NCBI GenBank assembly: GCA_017455665.1
Contig: JAFSZN010000042.1
Coordinates: 1-42,282 of the forward strand
Reading direction: 5' to 3'
DNA length: 42,282 bases
From: Lentisphaeria bacterium
Lineage (GTDB): Bacteria; Verrucomicrobiota; Lentisphaeria; Victivallales; UBA1829
Under the pieces are notes generated by a model. The model was not told the origin of the DNA, made no database searches, and was given only the letters and a program-made list of their open reading frames with translations. Made by a program: the position numbers and the translations under genes. The first letter of the stretch is position 1, and each line of letters begins with the position of its first letter. Positions 8,717 through 16,865 of this stretch are shown in pieces.

Positions 8717-10045
8717 ATGTCTGGAATTTTCAAAGCCTACGACATCCGCGGCATTTACCCGGAGCAAATCGACGCGGACCTCGCGGAAAAGATCGGGCGC
8801 GCTTTCGTCGTCTTCACCGGCGCGAAGAAGATCGTCGTGGGACGCGACATGCGTCCGCACTCCACCCCGCTGTTCGAGGGACTCACCCGCGGCATCACGA
8901 AGCAGGGCGCGGACGTGATCGACATCGGCCTCTGCTCCACTCCGATGTCCTACCACGCAAACGGCTTCCTCGGCGCGGACGGCAGCGTGATGATCACGGC
9001 GTCCCACAATCCGGGCGAATGGAACGGCTTCAAGCTCTGCAAGGCGCAGGCGGTCCCGATCAGCGGCGACACCGGCATCGCGGACATCCAGATGCTCGTC
9101 GAGGCGAACAGCTTCCCCGCCGCGGAGAAACCCGGCAAGGTCACGCAGTACGACATCGCCCCCGAATACACCCGGTTCCTGCGTTCCTACGCGAAGATGG
9201 ACCGCAAGCTCAAAGTCGTGGTCGACTACGCGAACGCCATGGGCCTCTATGAATTCGCCGGCATCAAGGACTTCTTCGAGGTCGTCCCGCTGTATGACAC
9301 GCTCGACGGCACCTTCCCGAACCACCTCGCCAACCCGCTCCAGACCAACACCCTCGACGCCATCCGCAGGAAGGTCGTCGAGGTCGGCGCGGACTTCGGC
9401 GCGGCGTTCGACGGCGACGCCGACCGCTGCGGATTCATCGACGACAAGGGCGAGATCATCCCGATGGACCTCTTCACCGCCCTGATCGCCATGGACATCC
9501 TCGGCGAGCCCGGCTGCGGCAGCGCCACCATCCTGTACGACCTCCGCAGCAGCTGGGCGGTCCGCGAAGCCATCCGCGACCACGGCGGAAAGCCCAGCAT
9601 GTCCCGCGTCGGGCACGCCTTCATCAAGAACCAGATGCGCAGGGAAAACGCGGTCATGGCGGGCGAACTCTCCGGCCACTATTACTTCCGCGAAAACTAT
9701 GTGGCGGAATCCCAGGGACTCGCGATCATCAAGCTCGCGAACCTGATCTGCAAGTCGAAAAAGAGCGTCAGCGAGCTCGTGAAGCCCCTCAAGAAATACT
9801 ACCAGAGCGGCGAGATCAACTCCAAGGTCGCCGACGTCAAGCCCATCCTCGACAAGATCCGCACCAAATACGCCGACGGCCGCATGTTCGAACTCGACGG
9901 CATCAGCGTGGAGTATTCCGACTGGTGGTTCAACATCCGTTCCTCCAACACCGAGCCGCTCCTCCGCCTCATCGTCGAGGCAAAGGACAAGGCGACCATG
10001 GAAGCCAAGCGCGACGAGATCCTCGCCGTGATCCGAGAAAATTGA
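8717..10045 (+). CDS. Phosphomannomutase/phosphoglucomutase
   Basis: This 442-residue alpha-D-phosphohexomutase interconverts hexose 6- and 1-phosphates and feeds nucleotide-sugar synthesis. The phosphoserine loop TASHNP is at residues 94-99 (Ser96), the metal loop DGDADR at 232-237, the sugar-binding GELSGHYYF near 315, and the phosphate-binding RSSNTEP near the C-terminus. N-terminal FKAYDIRGIYP is typical of the bifunctional PMM/PGM group (ManB/AlgC). ATG 8717 has GAGGAG 9 nt upstream. The gene is monocistronic with its own promoter and terminator. Substrate preference (mannose or glucose) cannot be read from sequence alone. Confidence 0.95.
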   Translation: MSGIFKAYDIRGIYPEQIDADLAEKIGRAFVVFTGAKKIVVGRDMRPHSTPLFEGLTRGITKQGADVIDIGLCSTPMSYHANGFLGADGSVMITASHNPGEWNGFKLCKAQAVPISGDTGIADIQMLVEANSFPAAEKPGKVTQYDIAPEYTRFLRSYAKMDRKLKVVVDYANAMGLYEFAGIKDFFEVVPLYDTLDGTFPNHLANPLQTNTLDAIRRKVVEVGADFGAAFDGDADRCGFIDDKGEIIPMDLFTALIAMDILGEPGCGSATILYDLRSSWAVREAIRDHGGKPSMSRVGHAFIKNQMRRENAVMAGELSGHYYFRENYVAESQGLAIIKLANLICKSKKSVSELVKPLKKYYQSGEINSKVADVKPILDKIRTKYADGRMFELDGISVEYSDWWFNIRSSNTEPLLRLIVEAKDKATMEAKRDEILAVIREN

Positions 10046-10067
10046 GGTTACAAAGACGTTCTCTCTG

Positions 10068-10103
10068 CGGGATCGTGCAAAACGTACGGTCCCGCTTTTT
10101 TTT
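10068..10103 (+). terminator. Rho-independent terminator of the phosphohexomutase gene
   Basis: GCGGGA-type arms (10068 onward) pair with TCCCGC ending at 10095, followed by eight T. Confidence 0.85.
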
Positions 10104-10131
10104 GCGTAAAAACAGGCGGATCGAGGCGAAG

Positions 10132-11349
10132 TCAGGCGAGGGAATCCAGCAGTTTCGCGACTTTTTCCACGCCGGGGAAGTCCCGGAACAGGAATCCATG
10201 CGACTGAAAATATCCGCTCGCCTCAAGGCGTTCCTTCAGCACGCCGTCTTTCTTCAGCAGGGAACGGTCCACACCGAGCAGAAGGTTGCGCTCGGGGTGC
10301 TCCTCGCACCAGTTCAGACGCTGTTCGAGCTGGTGCGCGTGCCAGAGGTGGAACAGCTCCATCGGGTATTCGCGCCCGGATGCGTCGCGGAACACGAAAT
10401 CGGGGAACAGCAGCGCCTGTCCGCCGAGCGGGATCCAGCCGGGCATATCGTCGAGCGTCCAGCCTGTCCGCGAGGTGCGGAAATAGTCGGCGAACATGCG
10501 GATCTCCTCCGGCTGGTAGGCGACGAAGTTTGCGTAATGGCTCACGAGGCCGCTGGATTCGTCGAGCCTGAGCTTGCGATAGTGTTCCTTCCAGATGACC
10601 TCGGCGGCAATGCTCCATTGGGGGAGCTGGCAGACGGCGGGGAAGAACGACGCGATCTGGAGTCCGTATTTCGCGCTGTGTTCCAGCACGCTCGCGGGCC
10701 CGTCGAACGTGAGGCGGATCGCGTCCTTCCCGGTCATTTCGGCGGTGAAGAGCAGGCGGAAGAACTTCATGTAGCGGAAAAGGCGGCGCAGGAAGGCGGG
10801 CTCCGACTTCGCCGGGATCGTCACGGTCAGCTTCGAGGCGAAGAGCAGCAGCGACTGCACCAGCGAGACGTTGTAGCGTTCCGGCACCTCGCGCACCAGC
10901 ATCTTCTTCATCGGCAGGAGGCGTTCGCACTCCGGCAGGTCGCAGTAGATCCCCTGCGCGAACGTTTCGGCGGCGGACGGGACCGAGGCGAACACGGCGG
11001 CCTTCACGTCGTCCAGCGATTCCGGCGCGCCGCCCGAACGCAGCAAAGCGGCGGTTCCCCGGAAAAGCTCGACACGGGCGGCGGGGTAGTCGCAGTCGGC
11101 GGGCAGGGAGAATTCGGCGCGGTCGCGGACGGTCTTGTGCAGGCCCTCCGCGAGCTTCTTGTCGCGGAACGCGGCGGCGAGCGCGGCGGCGGATTCATCG
11201 AGTTCGGCGGCGGTCGCCCCGGCGCCTTCGCCGTAGAGCAGGATCAGCGCCTCGGCGTAACGCAGGATCTCCGGGTCGTCCGTGCGAACGAACTGCGGTT
11301 TCACGGTATCGCCGGAGAGGCGGGCGCGGATGAGGTCCTTCGTGAGCAT
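10132..11349 (-). CDS. Bax1-like nuclease (DUF790), partner of an XPB-type helicase
   Basis: This 405-residue protein resembles the DUF790 family, whose archaeal member Bax1 is a structure-specific nuclease bound to helicase XPB. Supporting segments are N-terminal LTKDLIRARLSGDTVKPQF, the central ANFVAYQPEEIRMFADYFRTSRTGW, and a PD-(D/E)xK-like core: FPDFVF at 315-320 and E331 in the strand YPMELFHLWH. ATG 11349 shares one base with the helicase stop (TGATG), so the two are co-translated. The same frame stays open upstream through the helicase to 12171, but that is a G+C-rich artefact. The likely role is nucleotide-excision-type DNA repair with the helicase. Family assignment is from remembered motifs. 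Confidence 0.75.
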   Translation of the reverse strand: MLTKDLIRARLSGDTVKPQFVRTDDPEILRYAEALILLYGEGAGATAAELDESAAALAAAFRDKKLAEGLHKTVRDRAEFSLPADCDYPAARVELFRGTAALLRSGGAPESLDDVKAAVFASVPSAAETFAQGIYCDLPECERLLPMKKMLVREVPERYNVSLVQSLLLFASKLTVTIPAKSEPAFLRRLFRYMKFFRLLFTAEMTGKDAIRLTFDGPASVLEHSAKYGLQIASFFPAVCQLPQWSIAAEVIWKEHYRKLRLDESSGLVSHYANFVAYQPEEIRMFADYFRTSRTGWTLDDMPGWIPLGGQALLFPDFVFRDASGREYPMELFHLWHAHQLEQRLNWCEEHPERNLLLGVDRSLLKKDGVLKERLEASGYFQSHGFLFRDFPGVEKVAKLLDSLA

Positions 11350-12734
11350 CAGTAGCGCCTCCGGGAATACGCGCTGTTCTGGCGGCGGCGGTCGCTCACG
11401 CTCATCTCGCTGGTGCCGTCGCTCACGAGTTCGTAGAGCACGGCCTCCTTGCCCTCGGCGCGGCGCAGGATGCGTCCGAGGCGCTGGACGTGTTCGCGCG
11501 TGCAGCCGCTGCCGGAGACCACGATGCCGATGTTCGCCTCGGGGACGTCCACGCCCTCGTTCAGCACCTTGCTCGTGACCAGCACCGGGTATTCGCCCTG
11601 CCGGAACCGTTCGAGGAAGTCCTTGCGTTCCGCCGCCTTCGTCTTGTGGGTCAGCACGGGCAGGCAGAGCGTTTCGCCGATGCGGTACGCCGTGTCGTTG
11701 TCCGCCGTGAACACGATCGTGCGCGCGGACGGGTTTTCGCGGATGATGCGCCAGACTTCGCGGAGCTTCGCCGAGCCGCAGCGGGCGATGGCGCGCTGGC
11801 GCAGATACGCCTGGTACGCCTCGCGTCCGCCGGGCCGCCGAGCGCACAGCGCGATGAAGTCGCTCCAGCCGGAATTGTCCTGGAACCGGATGTTGTTGGC
11901 GCGCAGGAACGCGACGTATTTGGTGTGCGCGGCGTTGTATTCTGCGGTCTCCTCCGGGGTGAGCCCGAGGCGGAGCCGCACGGTCCGGTAGGGCGACAGC
12001 ACGCCGCCCTCGAGTTCGTTGATCTCGGTCCGGTACACCGGCTGCCCGAGCAGGTCGCACATGACCGGGAACGTGTCGCCGGTGTCCGGCGTGGCGGAGA
12101 GCCCGAGGCGGTACGGCGCGAGGCAGAGCGAGGCGGAGAGCCGGTTCACTTCGCCGGGCAGATGGTGGCATTCGTCGTAGATCGCCAGCCCGAATTTATT
12201 GCCGATCTGCGGCATGCGGAGCACGGCGGAATCGTACGTGCTGACCGTGATCTGCCGGACGTCGCTGCTGCCGCCGCCGAGCATGCCGACCGGCACCTCG
12301 AAGGCGCGTTCGAGCTGGGACGCCCACTGGTGCAGCAGGTCGATCGTCGGGACCACGACCAGCGTGGACCGCCGGACGGCGGCGATCGCCAGGAACGCGA
12401 GGAAGGTCTTGCCGGAGCCCGTCGGCATGGCGACGATGCCGCGGCATTTGGCGGCGAGCCAGGCGGACAGCGCGGCGCTCTGGTGGGGCATCGGCTTGAA
12501 CTTCGTGAGAAGCGGCGCGCCGAATACGGTGTAGTCGCGGGCGCGGTCGTCGGGCCGGATCCCGCCCGCGTACAGTCGCCGCATGATCGCCTCGTAACGG
12601 CATGCCTCGGCGCGCCATGCGCCGATGCGCGGATCGTCGGTCATGAGGTCGATGACGAGCGCCGCCGCTTCGGGGGAGCCCTCCAGCACGACCGTGCCTT
12701 CGTCGAACCGCAGGAGACAGCCGCTGTCCTTCAT
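11349..12734 (-). CDS. XPB/SSL2-like superfamily 2 DNA helicase
   Basis: This 461-residue SF2 helicase has Walker A MPTGSGKT at 103-110, motif II DECHH at 187-191, motif III SAT at 213-215, motif V NEGVDVPEA near 392-400, and motif VI QRLGRILRR at 417-425. A short N-terminal domain (residues 1-75) precedes the PMPHQ motif, as in compact archaeal and bacterial XPB proteins. Pairing with a DUF790 nuclease supports XPB rather than a restriction-type helicase. GGAGG sits 8 nt before ATG 12734, and an in-frame TGA 27 nt upstream excludes an earlier start. A small ORF overlaps its start by ATGA. The role is inferred to be ATP-driven DNA opening for repair. Confidence 0.85.
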   Translation of the reverse strand: MKDSGCLLRFDEGTVVLEGSPEAAALVIDLMTDDPRIGAWRAEACRYEAIMRRLYAGGIRPDDRARDYTVFGAPLLTKFKPMPHQSAALSAWLAAKCRGIVAMPTGSGKTFLAFLAIAAVRRSTLVVVPTIDLLHQWASQLERAFEVPVGMLGGGSSDVRQITVSTYDSAVLRMPQIGNKFGLAIYDECHHLPGEVNRLSASLCLAPYRLGLSATPDTGDTFPVMCDLLGQPVYRTEINELEGGVLSPYRTVRLRLGLTPEETAEYNAAHTKYVAFLRANNIRFQDNSGWSDFIALCARRPGGREAYQAYLRQRAIARCGSAKLREVWRIIRENPSARTIVFTADNDTAYRIGETLCLPVLTHKTKAAERKDFLERFRQGEYPVLVTSKVLNEGVDVPEANIGIVVSGSGCTREHVQRLGRILRRAEGKEAVLYELVSDGTSEMSVSDRRRQNSAYSRRRY

Positions 12735-12838
12735 GCCGCATCCTCCGGTTGAGCGAAAATGAGTTCAAACGCGGACAAAAAGAGAGGACCGCGCACGGCG
12801 TTCCGCACGTCCGTCGCCGGATGTCCGAACTCTGCCAT
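12731..12838 (-). CDS. Possible 35-residue ORF leading into the helicase gene
   Basis: ATG 12838 is preceded by GGAAAGGA at good spacing. The frame ends in TGA at 12731-12733, overlapping the helicase ATG by 4 nt. The product begins MAEFGHPATDVRN and is not recognised. It fills most of the 145-nt gap between tyrS and the helicase gene. It could be a translated leader that couples ribosomes into the helicase gene, or a chance frame. Confidence 0.4.
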   Translation of the reverse strand: MAEFGHPATDVRNAVRGPLFLSAFELIFAQPEDAA

Positions 12839-12879
12839 GAAGCGGTCCTTTCCTTCGAAAGCGGATGCGTTTCCGGGGA

Positions 12880-14166
12880 TTACCCGATGACCACCCGTTT
12901 GAGATTTTTCTTGCCCGCCTTCAGGATCAGGGCGCCGTCGGTGAAATCGGCGGCCGTGACCATGCGGTCGATCGTGGCGACGCGTTCGTCGCCGCAGTAG
13001 GCTCCGCCGCCCTGGATCAGACGGCGCGCGTCGCTGTTGGACTTGCAGAGGCCCGCCTGCACGAGGAGCGTGATGATGTTGATGCCCTCGGCGGGGAGTT
13101 CGAGGTTGAACGTCGGGAGGTCGGCGGCGGCAACGCGGCGGACGGCGGCGAGGTCGATCTTCGCGATCTCGCTGGAGGTCGGGATCGCGCCCGCCTCGTC
13201 GGCGAATCCGAACTTGGTGCCTGCGGCGCAGAAGACCTTTTCCGCCTCGGCCTTGCCGTGCGCGAGCGCGGTCGCCTCGTAGGCGAGGATCTCCTTGGCG
13301 CGGTTGATGTTGCCGCCGGGGGCGCAGAGGCGTTTGATCTCGTCGACCGGGAGCGCGGTGAACCCGAGCATGAGCTTTTCGACCTGCGAGTCGTCGGTGT
13401 TGCGCCAGAACTGATAGTAGTCAAACGTGCTGTAGCGGTTTGCGTCGAGCCAGACCGCCTGCCCGTTGGACTTGCCGAACTTGTTGCCGTCCTTGTCCAT
13501 GAGCAGCGGCATCGTGAGGCCGTAAACGGAGTTCTGTTCGAGGCGGCGGACCAGTTCGGTGCCGCACGTGATGTTGCCCCACTGGTCCTGTCCGCCGAGC
13601 TGGAGGCGGCAGCCGTGGGTGCGGTAGAGGTGCAGGAAGTCGTAGCCCTGCAGGATCATGTAGTTGAACTCGAGGAACGAGACGCCGACCTCGGAATTGA
13701 GGCGCATCTGCACGGATTCCGCCTGGAGCATGCGGTTCACGCTGAATTTGGAGCCGATGTCGCGCAGGAAGTCGAGGTACAGCATGCCCGCGAACCACTC
13801 GGCGTTATTCGTAAAGATCGCGTTGTCCACGGAGATGAACCGCTGGAGCTGGGACTTCAGGCACTCCACGTTGTGCGCCACTTCCTCCTTCGACAGGATC
13901 GGACGCGCCGTGGACTTGCCGGACGGGTCGCCCACGAGAGCGGTCGCGCCGCCGACAAGCACGATCGGGGTGTGGCCGCATTTCTGCATGATGCGCATCG
14001 CCATAACGGGGAGCAGATGTCCCACATGGAGGCTGCTGCCGGTCGGGTCGAATCCGACGTAGAAACGCACTTTTTCCTTGCCGAGAAGTTCGCGCACCTC
14101 GTCTTCGGCGGTGCACTGGTAAATGAAGCCGCGTTCCCGCAGCACATCGAAAGCGTTCTGTTCCAT
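12880..14166 (-). CDS. tyrS: Tyrosyl-tRNA synthetase
   Basis: This 428-residue class I synthetase charges tRNA-Tyr. The HIGH-type motif HVGH is at residues 47-50, the KMSKS-type motif KFGKS at 229-233, and tyrosine-pocket segments YVGFDPTGSSLH and QLGGQDQWGN are present. A C-terminal S4-like RNA-binding domain (NSDARRLIQGGGAY) ends the protein. ATG 14166 follows AAAGGA; the upstream in-frame TTG at 14181 is less likely. The gene has its own promoter (14199-14227) and may read through into the helicase-nuclease pair, since no terminator is visible between them. Confidence 0.97.
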   Translation of the reverse strand: MEQNAFDVLRERGFIYQCTAEDEVRELLGKEKVRFYVGFDPTGSSLHVGHLLPVMAMRIMQKCGHTPIVLVGGATALVGDPSGKSTARPILSKEEVAHNVECLKSQLQRFISVDNAIFTNNAEWFAGMLYLDFLRDIGSKFSVNRMLQAESVQMRLNSEVGVSFLEFNYMILQGYDFLHLYRTHGCRLQLGGQDQWGNITCGTELVRRLEQNSVYGLTMPLLMDKDGNKFGKSNGQAVWLDANRYSTFDYYQFWRNTDDSQVEKLMLGFTALPVDEIKRLCAPGGNINRAKEILAYEATALAHGKAEAEKVFCAAGTKFGFADEAGAIPTSSEIAKIDLAAVRRVAAADLPTFNLELPAEGINIITLLVQAGLCKSNSDARRLIQGGGAYCGDERVATIDRMVTAADFTDGALILKAGKKNLKRVVIG

Positions 14167-14198
14167 AGCTGTTCCTTTCAAAATGGATAAATCTATTT

Positions 14199-14227
14199 AA
14201 TATAGCACAAAAATTGCTTTTCTTCAA
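14199..14227 (-). promoter_or_regulatory. Putative promoter of tyrS
   Basis: On the minus strand TTGAAG and TATATT are spaced by 17 nt, 33 nt before the start codon. The leader is too short for a T-box. Confidence 0.6.
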
Positions 14228-14251
14228 TCGGATTCGCGCGTTTTCCGGGGA

Positions 14252-15019
14252 TTATTCCGGCAGAATCACCGGGCGGCCGCCGCAATCAAAGCGGCGGAAC
14301 GGGCAGCCGTAGACGGGCCGGAGAGTCTCGGGCGTGAGGACGTCCGGGGGATCGCCCGCGGCGGCGATGCGGCCCTCGTGCAGGAGCATCACGTACCCGG
14401 CGCAGTCCAGCGCGAGCTGGAGGTCGTGCGTGACGACCAGGATGCCGACCTCGGGCGCGAGGCGGCGGAGCAGGGACACGATCTTCCGCGTGACGGCGGG
14501 ATCGGCGGCGGACGTCGGCTCGTCGAGCAGAAGCAGGCCCGGTGACCGCACCAGCGCCGCCGCCGTGAAAACGCGCTGGCGTTCCCCGCCCGAAAGCGTG
14601 CCGCACAGGCGTCCGCTCAATTCGGTCAGGTCAAGCAGTTCGAGCGTGCGTTCGAGGCGGGCGGACTGTTCCGGCGAGAGCGCGCCGGAGAGACGCGACA
14701 CGCCGGTCAGCCCCATCGCGACGGTCTCCCGGACGGTGTAGTCGGTGAGCGGGACGGCGACGTGCTGCTGGACGACCGCCAGACGGCGGACGCGTTCCGC
14801 GGGGGACCATTCGGCGACCGGGCGTCCGTCGAGCGTGACGCTGCCGGAATCCGGGGCCAGGTAGCCGGAGAGAAGCCGCACGAGCGTCGATTTGCCGGAG
14901 CCGTTGCGTCCGAGCAGCGCGGCGATGCGCCCCGGCGCGATTTCGAGGGAAACGCCGTTCAGGAGCGGTTCGCGCGCCCCGGGATGCGTGTAGACGAGTT
15001 GTTTCGCGGTCAGCTTCAT
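14252..15019 (-). CDS. btuD: Cobalamin/siderophore-type ABC importer ATPase
   Basis: This 255-residue ABC ATPase of the FecE/BtuD group has Walker A GRNGSGKST at 37-45, signature LSGGERQ at 142-148, Walker B LLLLDEP at 162-168 and the switch histidine in VVTHD near 198. It powers the permease encoded just upstream, with a 4-nt ATGA overlap. The family transports vitamin B12, heme or iron chelates. The position after two methionine-synthesis genes favours B12, by inference. The C-terminal 25 residues (CPFRRFDCGGRPVILPE) are a short tail of unknown role. Confidence 0.85.
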   Translation of the reverse strand: MKLTAKQLVYTHPGAREPLLNGVSLEIAPGRIAALLGRNGSGKSTLVRLLSGYLAPDSGSVTLDGRPVAEWSPAERVRRLAVVQQHVAVPLTDYTVRETVAMGLTGVSRLSGALSPEQSARLERTLELLDLTELSGRLCGTLSGGERQRVFTAAALVRSPGLLLLDEPTSAADPAVTRKIVSLLRRLAPEVGILVVTHDLQLALDCAGYVMLLHEGRIAAAGDPPDVLTPETLRPVYGCPFRRFDCGGRPVILPE

Positions 15020-15978
15020 GATCCTGCGCGGCTCCTGTTCAAAAGCCAAAGGAAGACCGGACAGCCGACCGCCGCCGTGACCATGCCGACCGGGAGCTCG
15101 CGGACCGGCGAGACCACGCGCCCGAGGATGTCCGCGAGCATCAGGAAGACCGCTCCGGCGAGCGCGGCGGGGATCAGGATCTTCCGGTGGGCCCCGCCGT
15201 GCAGACGGCGCACGATATGCGGCACCACGAGCCCGCAGAACCCGATGATCCCCGCCATGGACACTGTGACCGCCGCCAGAAGCGAGGCGAGCGCGAGCAG
15301 GACGACCGTCATCACCCGGGCGTTCACGCCGTGGTTCCAGGCGTATTCCGGGCCAAACGTAAGCAGGTCGACGTCGCCCGCACGGAAGAGCAGAAAGATC
15401 GTGGCGGCGGCGAGCAGGACGGCGGCGGGCGCGAGCTGGCGCGCGGGATCGACGTTCTGCACGCTCCCGAGCATCCACCACACCACGCCCGCCATGTCGC
15501 GCGAATGCGAAAACGTGATGAGCACCATGAGCAGGCTGGATGCGAGCGTGCCGATCATCACGCCGCCGAGCAGAAGTTCCTCCGCCGTGCGCCTGCGGAC
15601 CGCCGCGAAGACCAGCAGATTCGCCGTCACAGCGCCCAGCAGGGCGAAGAGCGGCACGGACATGAACCCCCACGCGCTGAATCCGAGCAGGATCGCGCCC
15701 GCCGCACCGAGGCCCGCGCCCCCGGAAACGCCCAGCAGGTAGGGTTCCGCGAGCGAATTGCGGAGCACCGCCTGAAAGACCAAGCCGGAGACGGCAAGCG
15801 ACGCGCCGACCACGGCAGCCGCGGCGGTCCGGACGATGCGGAGTTCCACGATGGGGTTCAGCGCGCCGTCCTGAATGAACTCGGACAGCGGGATATGGGC
15901 GGCGCCGAACAGCACGCCGCAGACGGCGGCGGCAAGCGCGGCGGCGAGGTAGATCAGGATGATGCGCGCGGTCTTCAT
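15016..15978 (-). CDS. btuC: Cobalamin/siderophore-type ABC importer permease (FecCD family)
   Basis: This 320-residue inner-membrane protein has about ten hydrophobic helices and typical FecCD blocks: RIVRTAAAAVVGASLAVSG, the ARNSLAEP-like RNSLAEPYLLGVSGGAGLG, and GLVVPHIVRRLHGG, the coupling region contacting the ATPase. Length is normal. Both ends overlap neighbours by ATGA, with btuF upstream and btuD downstream, so one transcript gives a complete type II importer. Substrate is inferred as B12 from context. Confidence 0.88.
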   Translation of the reverse strand: MKTARIILIYLAAALAAAVCGVLFGAAHIPLSEFIQDGALNPIVELRIVRTAAAAVVGASLAVSGLVFQAVLRNSLAEPYLLGVSGGAGLGAAGAILLGFSAWGFMSVPLFALLGAVTANLLVFAAVRRRTAEELLLGGVMIGTLASSLLMVLITFSHSRDMAGVVWWMLGSVQNVDPARQLAPAAVLLAAATIFLLFRAGDVDLLTFGPEYAWNHGVNARVMTVVLLALASLLAAVTVSMAGIIGFCGLVVPHIVRRLHGGAHRKILIPAALAGAVFLMLADILGRVVSPVRELPVGMVTAAVGCPVFLWLLNRSRAGS

Positions 15979-16835
15979 GGCTGTGCGGCCCCGGCGGATT
16001 TTTTGTCCGCGAACATCGTTTCGAGATCGGTTTTCAGGTCCGCGATGCCGTCGAAGATGCGCGGCCCCGGACGGAGCAGCGCGGAGTCGTCGCGCGGGAT
16101 CAGCACGCGTCCCTCGCGGATCGCGCGGATACCGCTCCACGACGGATTCGATCTCCAGTCCTTGCCGTGCGCGAACCAGACGATCACGTCCGGGTCCTCC
16201 TTCAGCACGAATTCGAGCGAGATAGACGGATAGCCCTTTTCCGTTTTCACGATGTTTTCCAGCCCGGCGAGACGCCCGACGGCGTCCGGGAGGGAATCCG
16301 CGCCTGCGGTGAGGAGCGGACTGTCCCAGATCACATAGAGCGCGCGGAGCGGCTTCTTTTCGGATGCTTCGAGTTCCGCCTCGAATTCCGCAATGCGGCC
16401 GTCGGTGCGTTTCAGCTCGGATTCCGCCTCGCGCGGGCAGTCCAGCAGCTTGCCCATGAGGGCGACCCATGCGCGGTAATCGTCGAACCCGTCGCACGGA
16501 TGCAGTTCGACGGCGATCCCGGCCTGGCGCAGCGCGTCGGCGTCCTTCGGGTTCACGAACTCGTTGGAGACGACCAGCGCGGGCTTCATGGCGAGGATGC
16601 GCTCCAGTTCGGGCTCGGCGAAATTGCCCGCCGCCGGAAGCGACTTCACGCTTTCCGGCCAATCGCACGCCGTGCTCCGGGCGACCAGCTTCCGTTCCTG
16701 CCCCAGATGGCAGACCAGTTCGGTCAGCGCGGGCGAGAGCGAGACCACGCCGCCCGACGCGGATTTGCGTTCGTCCGAACACGTGGCGAGACACAGGATG
16801 CAGACAAGCAGGAGCAGGCTGAACAGACGGCGCAT
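15975..16835 (-). CDS. btuF: Periplasmic cobalamin/siderophore-binding lipoprotein
   Basis: This 286-residue protein has a lipoprotein signal ending LATC (Cys19) and a BtuF/FepB-type (PF01497) fold. Conserved segments are VSLSPALTELVCHLG, ACDWPESVKSLP, LERILAMKPALVV and the second-lobe PSISLEFVLKEDPDVIVW. It would capture the ligand in the periplasm and deliver it to the permease. GGAGGG stands just before ATG 16835, 30 nt after the MTHFR-fusion stop. The stop overlaps the permease start by 4 nt. B12 is the best guess by context; heme or siderophore remains possible. Confidence 0.85.
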   Translation of the reverse strand: MRRLFSLLLLVCILCLATCSDERKSASGGVVSLSPALTELVCHLGQERKLVARSTACDWPESVKSLPAAGNFAEPELERILAMKPALVVSNEFVNPKDADALRQAGIAVELHPCDGFDDYRAWVALMGKLLDCPREAESELKRTDGRIAEFEAELEASEKKPLRALYVIWDSPLLTAGADSLPDAVGRLAGLENIVKTEKGYPSISLEFVLKEDPDVIVWFAHGKDWRSNPSWSGIRAIREGRVLIPRDDSALLRPGPRIFDGIADLKTDLETMFADKKSAGAAQP

Positions 16836-16865
16836 GGCTGACCCTCCGCGTTATCTCAGTTCAAA

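Noticed and set aside
10132..12171. A 679-codon minus frame extending the Bax1-like gene upstream
   Set aside because: The first 274 codons lie inside the helicase gene in another frame and are very arginine- and proline-rich. ATG 11349, overlapping the helicase stop, is the natural start.
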